NCBI RefSeq assembly: GCF_018991925.1
Contig: NW_024754732.1
Location: 1,170,001-1,234,000 of the forward strand
Direction of reading: 5' to 3'
DNA length: 64,000 nt
Origin: Homarus americanus
Lineage: Eukaryota; Arthropoda; Malacostraca; Decapoda; Nephropidae
The stretch's first letter is position 1, and every line of letters starts with the position of its first letter. Made by a program: the position numbers and the translations under genes. A model generated the notes under the pieces. It ran no database searches and was not told the origin of the DNA. It saw only the letters and a program-made list of their open reading frames with translations. This document shows, in pieces, positions 1-11,267 of the stretch.

Positions 1-178
1 CCTCTACATAACTATCTCAATACCATTAGAAAAATACACAATCTAGGAAGCAAAGGAGTTTATGTACGATAGAGAGTAAGGCGTTGAGTGGTTGAGGAGA
101 ATTTTGGGGGCCGTGTTGTAGAAAGGGAACACCATGGTTGAATAAATGTTGCAGAAGTTAAAGAGAATGAATGATAGA

Positions 179-218
<40 letters not shown>

Positions 219-927
219 CGACGTGAAGACACCGGTAGCCGCCTAATATCACTACACATCCTATATATACGTCCCCTGAGTCGACGCAGAGATGGAAGAG
301 ACTCATTTTGTTTCATCACACGGGGCTCAGTGGCGGTAAGGGCTTCCTTCATCAAGACCACACCGGGGAGGCTGTGAGGGAGAGTGATGAAGCAGGACGC
401 TCTACCTGATTAAGGCCGTCCAAAAGGATAAGTAAAAATGAAGATACGCATCAAGTCGTGCATCCACTTCCCTCAGGTGGCCTCTGGTTATGGGTATTAT
501 ATTTGTATTAAGGTGTTGGCATTAATACTGGCGCCCGGTGATGGGGTAATCCTACTTCAACACTCCTCCCACTCACCCATCATCTCACAACGATCATAGA
601 AGCTTCATAAATTGTCTTGGCAGGAGAGAGGGAGAGGACCAGCCAATATTACTCCCAGCTCACCTCTGAGTGGGAATGTGGCACTCGCAGGGAATTATGG
701 GTCTCGTCCCCTCTCGTGTTTCTTCATTTAGCGGACTATTTCCTGGGGTGAAGGACCTTTATAAAGGGTACATGATCCTCACTTTCTGTATTGTGAAGGA
801 AAATGTGTTCCACGTCGAGGCTGTTTACATTTTCTTTGTTTTAATCAAACCTATTTTTAAGTCAGGCTTCAACTGCAAATGGATTTTTTTTCTTGCCTGT
901 ATCAGTCGAGCTTTTTTATCCCCTGTT

Positions 928-930
<3 letters not shown>
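1..930. other. Unique DNA with one GT microsatellite
   Basis: No gene is seen. A (GT)n run of about 18 units lies at 182-217. The rest is unique, mixed-composition sequence with no supported exon, promoter or RNA gene. Confidence 0.6.

Positions 931-931
<1 letters not shown>

Positions 932-1007
<76 letters not shown>
932..1007. repeat. (AT)n microsatellite, about 38 units
   Basis: An uninterrupted alternating AT tract. It is self-complementary and can form a cruciform or slipped structure. It keeps several frames open on both strands (Tyr-Ile repeats), and these are not genes. Confidence 0.97.
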
Positions 1008-1012
<5 letters not shown>

Positions 1013-2220
1013 TATTTCCAACTTGGCGTTTACCTATTACACTTAATTCAATTAATCGTATTTTCCAATGCATGCAATATAAAACCGACCGCTTGTTGCT
1101 TTATTTAAATTTAAATTTTCATTTAATGCCAACCAAATGTATAGTACAATATGGTAAAGGCACTTGATTTCTACGTATAATTGCAATTAACGAGTCACCT
1201 GGGGGCTTCTGGTGCGGTACTGGCCTACACGTAGAGTATATGGCCGGTGTGTTACTGGCTCCCTGCCTCACACTGGTCCAGGGAGCGGTGGGTCGTGCTC
1301 CATAAAAGTAACTTTGATTTATAAAACTCTGAATGTGAAGTGTTTGTTTACACTTTATCTCGTTATAGTGCACAATAAATGCATGGCAAAGAATCTGTTT
1401 GTCTCCCAGAACTTGAGAAGATAAATTTGAAAGGTAAATCAATCCCCCAGTTTGATATTCCTTCTGGACTCTGCTCTTCTGCATCTCAGTTTTCCTGCAT
1501 ATTAACTAAGGCAGAGTTTTATGGAGAAGACCAGCAAGTGGTTACACACCTGAATTACCATGACTCAAGGTTGGTTGTCAAAATATAAACAGCGCCACCA
1601 CGTGAATACACAGCGTGGAGAGAAGTCACTTGGTCAACAGTGTCACCCAGTATTCTTAACTAATTTGATGACTGTTTTGCAAAATAAAATATTAATTCCA
1701 CTCTTCGAACGACCTCCCATTGAACAACTCCAAGCGTGTATCTAGCCAGGCGTACCAACTGATCAGATGTAGTCACGGTTACGCTTTTACTATCATCTGC
1801 CAGGTGTCAATATTCATCTGCTCATGGCACCTATCAGTTGGTTCTCTGGGCCAAGGTCACGTGAGATGAATGTTCTGTCAGCGGAGAAAATGAGTTACCA
1901 TGAATAATAGAAAAGGAGGGGAGAGGTTAGTTACTTGTGACCGCAACTGATTGAAATTCTGAAATAACCGATAATGTCGTCATCATGCTTTCTTTATTGG
2001 CTGGGGACGAGTCAGTCTCTTTATAAACACTCCACTTCTATTAACTATGACAAACTTCAGATTTTCATTAATACAGTTGAAAGGCTTCACAAAATATGTC
2101 TTAAATAATCTCGAGTGTCAAAACGGGCGAGATGTCTTCAGTAACATACACACTCAATGATATAGACTCGTTTATGTATTACACAGCTCTCGACTGCTTG
2201 TAGTGGAGTCTCGTTTGAAG
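1008..2220. other. Unique DNA, no gene seen
   Basis: Mixed unique sequence. Short open frames exist but lack paired splice signals, a good start context or recognisable domains. Confidence 0.5.
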
Positions 2221-2274
2221 GTTGATACTGTATATAAACTTTGACGTGAGATTAACGAGTTGGAAAAGCCTGTC

Positions 2275-2471
2275 GTGGGAGAGGTCATGTCAACACGTCT
2301 ACAGTGGGAGAGGTCATGTCAACACGTCTACATCTTCTCTCCTCCTCATTCTCAAAACTTTGGGACAGTTCATGTCACCTGATCTACCTACCTCTTTCCC
2401 CCACTCACACAGATCTCGGAGAAGTCATGTCAACACACACTATGTTTGTTTGTGTGTGTGTGTGTGTGTGT
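2275..2471. repeat. 29-bp duplication plus GT microsatellite
   Basis: A 29-bp unit (GTGGGAGAGGTCATGTCAAC followed by ACGTCTACA) occurs twice in tandem at 2275-2333. A diverged partial third copy lies near 2418-2440. A (GT)n run follows at about 2450-2471. Confidence 0.85.
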
Positions 2472-2597
2472 AGATCTATGTGTACATGTATGTAATTTAA
2501 GTTTTTTCACTATATTATACACGGCATGAGGTTTCTTACTATCTCTCCACTCAACTTTCTTCTTTTAGTTCCTCTCACACCTTGTCAGAACGTAAAG

Positions 2598-2804
2598 TCG
2601 CCTGCACTTATACCCGGTACAGTAGCTAGTGCATTTTGTGAGATGTGGCAACTCTGTGTTTGTTTATATCGTATTGAAACTCCCGGAATGGCCCTAAGGA
2701 ATCTCGCAATAGTAGCCAGACTAAGAATACTCGATAAGCATCCCGCAGAGTTGCCACATCTTACAAAATATACCAGCCACTGTACCAGGTATAAGTGCAG
2801 GCGA
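2598..2804. mobile_element. Foldback / MITE-like inverted repeat element
   Basis: Arms of about 59 bp at 2598-2656 and 2746-2804 are reverse complements with roughly half a dozen mismatches. Both outer ends read TCGCCTGCACTTATACC inward. The spacer is about 89 bp and contains further imperfect complementarity (TATCGTATT against AATACTCGATA). A 3-bp AGT or similar direct repeat may flank it (left AGT at 2596-2598, right AGT at 2804-2806), so a short target-site duplication is possible but not certain. There is no coding capacity, so this fits a non-autonomous foldback element or MITE. Its superfamily cannot be assigned from one copy. Confidence 0.75.
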
Positions 2805-2859
2805 GTGTACCTAGAAATAACACATATATTATTATCGTTTTCACATATTTAATAAAACT

Positions 2860-4400
2860 TGTAATATCCAACAATTATGTCCAGCTAGTGACTATGTATG
2901 GAGACTTATACATTACCTCTATTACCTCTTGGTTTGTGTATACATAGAGGTATACCCACAGAAGCTAATTATTTTGTCACACTCTGCCCACATGTATAGA
3001 GTATGTAGGAGGTTGTAGGGAGGATGTAGCGTCGTGATGTTTGTATTTACACACCGTGACGAGGTTGGTACACACGACGCTCATCCTCCCACATGGTGTT
3101 GATAGGCTACAGTGTGCGGAGCTTAAGTGAGCTTAACATTAGAGCTCCACACTACAATGCATCATTAATAACTGATGTAGATGTTTAGTTAAAGGTGATA
3201 ATGACTGTCAGAATTTTAAACATGAAACATAAATACAGACGGGGATTTTGACTGACAGTGGTGATGGATGGGAAAGAATTTCAAATCAACTACGAAAAGA
3301 ATTGTATGCGCTTTTTTTTTAAGGGAGGTTGTGAATAATAAATCAATATAACTTCATAAAATTACTATTTTAATGTTCTCAGGTCATGCTTTAACGAGGT
3401 GGTAAGGATCAGTTATTTATAAATGTTGAATATCAGTGATAAAGTTCTTGTTGAGATGCGGTTTAGAACGCTGAAACATGTCGCTCAGAAATAGGAAATA
3501 TTGTGATACAAACAAAGTCAAGCGCAGCCAACCATTTGGGAATCTAAAATCTCACTGACAGCTCTCGTAGTGTACACAGTAAAGGGACACGACTTTCAAT
3601 ATATCTCGTACAGTAAACAGCTTATATTTCACGCTGCCTTTAAGTGCACTATAAGTCAGTCTTTAGGAATAAATTAGTATTTCACTCTTGTAAATTCCAG
3701 AAAGCCAAATATTTGTCTGTTTATTCGTGCACTTGCCTCTACAGCAAAGCTTAGTGTAGCAGTGAAGGGGGGTCTCATCAAGCCTCGCTGCCTGTTAGGG
3801 CCAGTGTGGACACAACACGCTGTACACTAAGTCTCGAAACATAGGAGGCAGCGTGGCCGGCACTACATTCGACCACCACTATTTCCACAGTTTGTAAAGT
3901 TAGGTTGTTATTTACGTCTGTGTGATCTGTGGTACCCTGGGGGCAGCATCACAAAGCTTGGCTCTAATAGGCCGCATGTGTAACTACTGCAACGATGTGT
4001 TTGACGAGTGATGCTTGAGTAAAGGTGTTTGTAAGTGGCAAGAATCATAATTTACAGTGGTACTACTTAACTACAGCTGCAATAATTTAGTGTGTTTCAT
4101 CAACAACTGAATAAATATCTATATAAATCTTACCAAAATATACCAAAGACTTACTGCCACTTAATTCAAGTTGAATTACTGCACAATTAACAAATACTTA
4201 CCAGCGTGTTTCTCAACCTGCTCGGCATGTGTAAAAGAACTTCGCTGGGTGGATGTTCTTACAGTTTCTTTGAATCGTTTTGGAGGTAATTACAATATTC
4301 AGATGGAAGAAATTCAGTTGAAATTACATCATCGTAAGCCGATCTTTCCAACATGTTGACTAGCCGCCCTGGTGAGCGATTCTACCTACCTACCACACGG
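2860..4400. other. Unique DNA, no gene seen
   Basis: AT-leaning unique sequence without arrays, supported exons or RNA genes. Confidence 0.5.
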
Positions 4401-4402
4401 TA

Positions 4403-4459
4403 TGTAAACATTATGACGTCATGGTTCTGTAAACACGGTGACGTCAGAGTTTGTAAACA
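4403..4459. promoter_or_regulatory. Composite forkhead/CRE tandem module
   Basis: Three perfect TGTAAACA forkhead-type motifs (4403-4410, 4428-4435, 4452-4459) alternate with two perfect palindromic TGACGTCA cAMP-response elements (4414-4421, 4439-4446). The spacing is 24-25 bp, so the block is a 25-bp unit repeated about 2.4 times. Such spacing would place like sites at similar helical faces. FOX proteins bind RYAAACA and CREB/ATF dimers bind TGACGTCA. Whether this is a working enhancer or a coincidentally motif-rich repeat is not known, and no adjacent promoter or exon was identified. Confidence 0.5.
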
Positions 4460-4749
4460 CGACTTGCCCCCCCTCTACGTCTGTGTACTAGTAGGGACAG
4501 GTAGTTCCTTTACTGTGTGCAATATTTACTTAATCGGACACGGATCTGACACTGGGTGAGGCTTTATTGATATACTGTAGGTAATTGTGTGTCAGCCAAC
4601 CAGATCAACAACTCGTCACAGTGATGGTCTGAACTCAGGGCTCTTGAGTGATTAAATAACAGGATTTTTCTCTTCAAAACAATCACAGTGATAGTCCGTG
4701 TATCTTAACCTTATCATGGTGGTGGAGATACAGATACAGTTGTAGAATT

Positions 4750-4838
4750 ACCTGGAGAGTCACTTTCATCACGTCTACCTGGAGAGTCACTTTCATCACG
4801 TCTACCTGGAGAGTCACTTTCCTCACGTCTACCTGGTG
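4750..4838. repeat. 27-bp tandem repeat, three copies
   Basis: The unit ACCTGGAGAGTCACTTTCAT plus CACGTCT is repeated three times with one substitution, then a partial copy. The short open frames here are repeat-derived. Confidence 0.9.
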
Positions 4839-5051
4839 GGTAACACAAGGTAGCCAGAACCTCCCTAGCCTTCCTCTTGTGACATGGTACAACACAAGTG
4901 ACTCTAGAGCACAATGTAAATAAATTAAAGCCACAGGTAACAAATTCACCTCATGTTACCTGACCTAGAGGAGGAAGGAAGCAGCAGAGAGGCGAAGACA
5001 CTACTCTAAAGCAACCATAACTGAGGTTCGACGAGGTACACCACACTACTA

Positions 5052-5345
5052 TTGCATTAGGTGGCTTTCTCCGGGTGACTTGCTTTGGGTGACATTTTAC
5101 AGGTGGCTTTTTGGGGCTGGCTTTTTCAGATGGCTTTTTACAGGTGGCTTCTTTGAGATGGCTCATTTGGGTTGGCTTTTTCAGGTGACTTTTTCCAGGT
5201 GACTTCTTTGAGTTAGCTTATTTAGACTGGATTTGATTTTTGAGATGGAGTTTTTCCAGGTAGTTTCGTTGGATTGGCTTATTTGAACTGGCTTTATACA
5301 GATTTTTTTTTCGGGTGGCTTTCTCCAAGTTTTTTTTTCCAGGTG
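5052..5345. repeat. Degenerate GGTGGCTTTTTC-type repeat
   Basis: Many imperfect 13-18 bp copies of AGGTGGCTTTTT / AGGTGACTTTTT / GTTGGCTTTTTCAG alternate. This is an old, diverged minisatellite. No gene is seen. Confidence 0.7.
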
Positions 5346-5461
5346 ATTCAAAGCAAACGTCAGCCTTCATGTCCTCTACCACACGACCACTCAATTTTCC
5401 CTTTAACTAACTGCAAAAAAAAAACCCATCCTCGTGTTGTCTACAAAATACTGTTGACCTG

Positions 5462-5600
5462 AGGGGGTGTGGGGTGTGGGGGTGGTTAGTGAGGGGGTGG
5501 GGGTGATGAGAGTGTGGGGGTGGCTTCTCCTCCTACCACCATCACTACAGGGGCAGGGGCAGGGCAGGGCGGGTTACAGTAGTGAGACACGGAAGGGGGG
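5462..5600. repeat. G-rich low-complexity tract
   Basis: Runs of GGGGGTG and GGGGCAGGGGCAGGG on the plus strand give several closely spaced G-runs with G-quadruplex potential. Noncoding in appearance. Confidence 0.7.
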
Positions 5601-5875
5601 TAAAGCAGCAAGGAGAGGAAGGGGGCAATCACAGGAACCAAAAAATATCGAACGAGAGAAATAATACGATAGAAGCATAAATAAATAGAAAATAATAAGA
5701 GAAGAGAGGAGATGAATTCAAGAAAATGTGGAGAGAATTTGGAAACAGAATGATAAAAATGGAAGAAAGAAGAGAATTACAAACACGGAGAAGGAAATGG
5801 TACAAAGGGTGAAGAAAAGAAGGAGGAGGAGGAAGGACTAGATAGAGAGGAGTGCTAAGAGGAGAGAGGAGGAAG
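5601..5875. repeat. Purine-rich (GA/AAG) low-complexity DNA
   Basis: An almost uninterrupted purine-biased strand leading into the 30-bp minisatellite. No gene is seen. Confidence 0.6.
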
Positions 5876-6185
5876 GTGGCATCAGTGAGAGGAAGACAAA
5901 GAGAGGAGACACTGGAGAGAGGAAGACAAAGAGAGGAGACATTGGAGAGAGGAAGACAAAGGGAGGAGACATTGGAGAGAGGAAGACAAAGAGAGGAGAC
6001 ATTGGAGAGAGGAAGACAAAGAGAGGAGACACTGGAGAGAGGAAGACTAAGAGAGGGGACACTGGAGAGAGGAAGACAAAGGGAGGAGACATTGGAGAGA
6101 GGAAGATAAAGAGAGGAGACATTGGAGAGAGGAAGACAAAGAGAGGAGACATTGGAGAGAGGAAGACATTGGAGACATCGGAGAG
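5876..6185. repeat. 30-bp minisatellite, about ten copies
   Basis: The unit GAGAGAGGAAGACAAAGAGA plus GGAGACATTG is repeated about ten times with few substitutions. Thirty is divisible by three, so one plus-strand frame stays open as a ten-residue GRQREETLER repeat. A minus frame stays open as a Pro/Ser/Val repeat. Neither shows splice sites or a start context, so they are treated as repeat artefacts. Confidence 0.95.
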
Positions 6186-6189
6186 AGGA

Positions 6190-8935
6190 AAACTGAGCAC
6201 GTCGCCTGGTTGAGAATACTGCAAGTGGATGCTGTTATGCAAATTAACGAGAGGGTGGGGGGAGGATGAAGGCCTGGCGAAGACCCCTGCTGTGCCAGAG
6301 GAGTCGCAGTCTTGTGAAGGGTAGAAAGAACAGTGATTATTGTTTATCAAGGACTCCCCTCTCCCCCGCCTACAACACCTCACTTAGTCTACGGTAATAA
6401 ATTGTATGATGGGTCTACAAGCTCAGCAGGACCCGTTTTTTTTTTACTGTGATTGGGTCTGGTTGTATAATTACTTAAGGTGATGTTGTGTGATGCTCCC
6501 TGATTGATTATTGTGAATCGATTTGGTTAATGTGTTACTACAGTCAATTATACTTATGTTGAGTTATTGTTTTGGTTGGAACTAATAGATTAACATAGAG
6601 TATTATGATATAAACCAGGTGGGAAAAAGTCATTACACATTATTCTTCATACAAATGGAAACGAAAGAAATTAAGAGACTCATGACTGACGGTCGAGAAG
6701 TAAGGGAGAGTCTGTAAGGGACGCAATGCTTCAACTGGGACACATGCTGGAAGTGTAAAGAACTACTCACCACACAAAGGTGCAACAGGCAATTCCAGCC
6801 CAGAAGTAGAGTTCTCGTGCCAAAGGTGCAACAGGTGCTGCGCCTCACCTGCCACACACCTAAGTCGGGACGCCACTCTCTCGCTACTGGCCGTGGATCG
6901 CTCCCTCTACCATCTAAATGTGATTATTGTACTCGAGGCAAAAGGCTCTTAGTGAAGAAAAAATAGGAAAGCCACGATACTAAGAACGAAATACAGTATA
7001 ACACTGAACTATGTCGAGAAATACGAGAACCACATTACTAAGATAGGACAAAGGCATTGATATGAACAGTACAGTGCATGGTGGTGGATAGAACTTATGA
7101 CACAAAGACAAATAAACAACTTGTAGACACACATTTCCAAACACCAATATTCAAAAGGAAACTAAAATAAACTAATTTGAACACCATTTAAAGACACATT
7201 TATGAGAACTCCAGAAAAATATTATGACAGAAATGTTATTGTTAAAGAAAATTTATAACCCTCTAAATTCAACACGAGTGGCCACCCCGACACTTGACAA
7301 CCTCCCGCCGCAGTCAATACTAATGCGGGTATTGTGGGACACAGAGAGGACGCCCAAGACCACTACTGCGGCCTATCTGCACATCAACAATGCAGATGTC
7401 CTCGTTGTACATTCATGTATGTTACCACGGTCTTGAATAGCACCCATAAAGCGCATTCTCTTATATATAACAACACTGCAGCCTACGTGTACTCGACGGC
7501 TCCTGAGTTTCTGCAGAGTGAGAGAGACGAGTTGGTCTGGACGAATTAAATCATTTGTCAAAAAAAGTCGCTTTAGTGGAAAAAAAGAAGTTTTTCGCTA
7601 ATAGTCTTTGAATATCTGTTTTCTTAACAAGGGTGACCAAGGTTGAACATGCTAGGTTTCTTGTAGGGCTGCAGTGCACCCGACAGCGTATGTAAAGAGA
7701 AGTATTTGAGGGGAAAATAATCCATCGCTTGGAAAATAAAGTTGGTCAATCAGTCGGAAAAGGAGGAAATTGGATCGAGAAACTCAGGCAAAAATACTTG
7801 ACTGTTCATTAGCATACAAGTCGTTTACTGCAATGAGAGCAGGTCGCCATATGCAAATTTATCTCCGGAAACTCAGAGGCTATGCAGTATATTTTTTGTG
7901 TTTTCTTGCACGGGATAAGTGGCAGACCGGCAGAACTGTTAAAGTTTTTTCTGATACAAATCTTCACTTAAATCCTCGTCTCGCTGTAAACAACTTCAGT
8001 AACTGGAGACTGTAGAGTGACTGGCCAGAGTTGTAGTTGTAGAAAAAAAAGTTAGACAGTCCCTCCCCCCTACAGTCGAATTTCTCTCTTTCTTCAGTTT
8101 TCCTCGTAGCAAGAGAGACCAACGTTTAATACGACTGGGAAAGTAGTTGTTTGTGTTTCTTGTCACTTGGAAGCCTCTGTTGATCCTCTACAAATGGAAA
8201 TCAGAGTCCCGTTGCGTTCAGGGTCTTGTGCTCTCGCTATCCAGACACCGCAACGGGAGCCATCGATTTTAATCTGTCTTGCTTTTATCGACGCAATTCT
8301 GTATTAACCATTCCAGGATAACACGTTGTATGCCGGTAGGTTTATATAAGAACAGCGATGTATGAAGTTACGTTAAAAAAATTACTTGTTTCACCTTAAG
8401 TCAAGAAATTTGCATTATATTCGCTTGTATGCTAGTATGCTTTGCTTCAGGTCTGCCCTTTTGGTTTTTCATATCAATATATCAGTTGCCAGCAAGCCAT
8501 TGGAAAATGAAATGGTTGACTAAAATAATTTGTAAATATAATACGTAAGTCAGCTAAACGTCTGAAAAGTTGTGTGATGAATAAGACGGACGTCAAGCTA
8601 CGAGATCGATTGGCTAAAAATATATTGAATGTAACAGTGACCTTTGAGATAGCAACAGAGGCTTATCCTATCGCACACTGTCGCTATTGCTGCTGTTGTT
8701 GTTGTTTTGTTTTCTGTTGATTAAACCATGGAGGGTGAGGCGTGTATACTGCCGAGTCTTGTTTATAACCTTTACTCTAACAGATGAAGGGTTGAGGGTG
8801 TATTACATTGTCCATTGTAAATACTTAACTCTGTTCTGGAGTATGAAAAAATATATATATTTCTAAATAATGAATGAATTTACGATGTTGCAAATTATAA
8901 CACTGAGTATTCTATCATTACCTCGACTATATTAT
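6190..8935. other. Long unique region, no gene supported
   Basis: About 2.7 kb of unique sequence. Small local features are two copies of AAAGGTGCAACAGG near 6775-6835 and a short GTT run near 8690. A weak minus-strand exon candidate was considered at 7426-7510 and set aside. No promoter, tRNA or transposon ends were recognised. Confidence 0.5.
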
Positions 8936-8939
8936 ACTG

Positions 8940-8941
<2 letters not shown>

Positions 8942-8991
<50 letters not shown>
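8942..8991. repeat. (AC)n microsatellite, 25 units
   Basis: A pure AC run of about 50 bp. It gives artefactual Cys-Val frames on the minus strand. Confidence 0.97.
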
Positions 8992-8993
<2 letters not shown>

Positions 8994-9118
8994 TATAGCG
9001 ACTTATGTAATACAGACCAGGTAGCGAGAACAGGTTATTCACTTTAGTGTCGTCCATTAGATTGTCCCTTTGTGAGTCGGTTTGATTACTGCGGCCCAGA
9101 TAATGACGCGGGACAAAC

Positions 9119-9330
9119 GATGATGTCAAGAGTGATGATGATTGTGATGATGTCTGTACAGATGGTGGTGATGGTGGTGGTGGCGGTGGGTGTGGCAGTG
9201 ATAGTGGTGGTGGTGGTAGTGTTAGTGGGTGCTGCTGGTGGTGATATGGGTGGTAGCTGATGGGTGATGGTGGTGATAATAGTGGTGGCTGATAGTGGTA
9301 GTAGTGGTCGGTGGTGTTAGTAGCTTTAGG
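9119..9330. repeat. Imperfect GTG/GAT trinucleotide-rich tract
   Basis: Interrupted GGT, GTG and GAT triplets keep a Val/Gly frame open on the plus strand and a Pro/His/Thr frame on the minus strand. No splice or start evidence. Confidence 0.8.
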
Positions 9331-9488
9331 CGGCAACAGTGCTCCTAATTTGCCCCATGGGGTCCTGGGCTTCAAGACTGATGATAACACCATCACCAAC
9401 CGTCGTCTAGTAACCTATAAAGTCAGAGATGAACAAACTGGACCCCAGAAACAGAGACACGGAAATAACACCATGTCTCTTAGTACAT

Positions 9489-9513
9489 TAACCTAACCTA
9501 ACCTAACCTAACC
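9489..9513. repeat. Interstitial AACCT (telomere-type) repeat
   Basis: About five AACCT units, the complement of the arthropod telomeric TTAGG. Confidence 0.9.
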
Positions 9514-9614
9514 TTATTCGACCTTAAAGACTGACCCAATTATAAAAGCCTTAAGGGAAATGAACTAGAAGCCGTTACTAGATAATCGTCCCTACCAGCC
9601 AGATCCCAAGTAAG

Positions 9615-9690
9615 CAACGGCACGCAAGCTTAAGAGTCGCATGCAAGCCTAGAGTCGCACGCAAACTTAGAGTCGCACGCAAGTTTACAG
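9615..9690. repeat. 18-bp tandem repeat, four copies
   Basis: The unit AGAGTCGCACGCAAACTT is repeated with single-base changes. Confidence 0.85.
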
Positions 9691-9877
9691 TCGCTGTCTC
9701 ACGCTCTACGAAGACCCATACAGCTACCCAAGGCGCCGGGGAGGGATACGACACACACACGGGGGAAGAACCTCTCAGGGCGCCTCAGGTACAGGAATGA
9801 ATTGTCTCACCACAACAGAACCACAACAACACAAAGAACAGATCGAGAGAGACAAAAAAAAAGACACTGGCGACCAA

Positions 9878-10110
9878 GGGGAGGGTGGGGAGGGGGCAGG
9901 GGAGGGGGAGGGGGAGGAGAAAAGGACATAACAAATCGATTGTTCTAGGAGAAATATAAGTGGGAGGGAGGTGGAGAGGGGTGAGTGGGAGGGAGTGAGT
10001 GGGTGAGAGAGAGGAGTTAGTGGAGAGGTGGGGTGAATGAGTGGGGAGAAAGGAGGGAGAGGGAGAGGAGGAGTGGAAGATGAAGGGGTCAGTGAGAGGT
10101 GGTTAGAGAA
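9878..10110. repeat. G-quadruplex-prone and purine-rich tract
   Basis: 9878-9918 has at least six G-runs of three to five (GGGGAGGGTGGGGAGGGGG and continuation), a strong intramolecular G-quadruplex candidate on the plus strand. GGGAG/GTGAG purine-rich sequence continues to about 10110. Confidence 0.75.
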
Positions 10111-10187
10111 AATATGGAGAACTGTCTGGAGTTGTAATATAATAGTCTTCCCTGGAATAGACTGTATAATCCGGCCTGGTGGGGGCT

Positions 10188-10290
10188 GTACTACGTTCTA
10201 GGGGACTGCGTGGGAACTAGTACCGAGTGATAGGGGACTGTGTAGAGGCTAGTACCGAGTGATAGGAGACTGTATAGAGGTTAATAGTAG
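10188..10290. repeat. 32-bp tandem repeat, about three copies
   Basis: The segment containing CTAGTACCGAGTGATAGG recurs at a 32-bp offset, with a decayed third copy. Confidence 0.8.
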
Positions 10291-10857
10291 GTGGTGGTAA
10301 GGGTGGTTGGAGACCATAGGAGATAAGTATCAGTGAAACCTAGGAGACCAGTTGAGTGAACAGTAATGCTAAGTGATATGAAGAATACATAGGAGCTTAT
10401 TAGTAGTGGGTGTTTGGGGAGCATATGGGGGAGAAGGTGGTGGGGAGAGTTAATAGGGTGAAGGGAAACGTAGGTTGGGGGAAATTGATAGTGGGTTTTA
10501 TGGGATTTGAGCCAATTACCTGACGAAATGCAATGAAAGACCCAGGGATGCTTGATTAAATGGGCTCTTGCTTCTTGTAGTGGAAGCAAATTTAATTCTC
10601 TGTGGAAAAGTTGATGGTAGTAAGGAGAGGAGGAGGTGAGACGTAGGAGGTGGAGATTGACAGTGGATGGTCGAGTAGATCTTTAGTGGATTGAGAGGTG
10701 GGATCAGGTGAGAGGTATTTGGAGGGTTAGTGGAAGGAACGGGTGGATCTAGTGGATGATGGGAGGAGGTGGAGAAGATATTGGAGAAGGATGGGGAGAG
10801 GGGGAGGGAGGGAAGTTGTGGATGCAGAGAGTGGGAGTTGTGGATGATGGATGTTTT
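10291..10857. other. G-rich unique DNA, no gene seen
   Basis: Purine- and GTG-biased sequence between arrays. No supported exon. Confidence 0.5.
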
Positions 10858-11130
10858 TAGGGATGGGTGGTGGTGGTGGGTGAGGTCGAGATGGGTGGTG
10901 GGAGAGGTGGAATGGGTGGTGGGTGAAGCAAGAGTGGGTGGTGGGATGGGAAAGGTGGAATGGGTGGTGTTAGAGGCGGCATGGGTGGTGGGAAAGGTGA
11001 AATGGGTGGTATTAGAGGCGGAATAGGTGGTGGGAGAGGCCGGATGCGTGGTGAGAGAGGCGGAATGGGTGGTGTTAGAGGCGGAATAGGTGGTGAGAGA
11101 GGCGGAATAGGTGGTGGGAGAGTACGTGGG
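10858..11130. repeat. 24-bp-type minisatellite (GGCGGAATGGGTGGT)
   Basis: Variant units of about 24 bp (GAGGCGGAATGGGTGGTG followed by a variable GTTA/GGGA) are repeated about eleven times. They produce Gly-rich and Pro-rich open frames that have no start or splice support. Confidence 0.9.
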
Positions 11131-11267
11131 TTTACAAGGCCACGAAGCTCAGTATTAATGAGTATTGATTCATCGGCGACGGAGCTTTTCATAAGTGATG
11201 GTGTGCTTGGGTCAGTGTCCGTGATGCTGGCGTGTTTACTAGGACAGTCGTGGAACCTTGAGAGAGG
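11131..11267. other. Short unique spacer between two minisatellites
   Basis: About 135 bp of non-repetitive sequence between the 24-bp array and the 33-bp array. Confidence 0.7.

Noticed and set aside
5838..6383. 181-codon minus frame and 85-codon plus frame
   Set aside because: Both are read from the 30-bp minisatellite.
7426..7510. 85-nt minus-strand exon candidate after a strong CTCTCTCACTCTGCAG acceptor
   Set aside because: Short, with a mediocre GTG|GTAACA donor and no neighbouring exon; support too thin to annotate.
8207..8258. 10-bp inverted repeat TCCCGTTGCG / CGCAACGGGA with a 32-bp loop
   Set aside because: A few such short hairpins are expected by chance in 64 kb.
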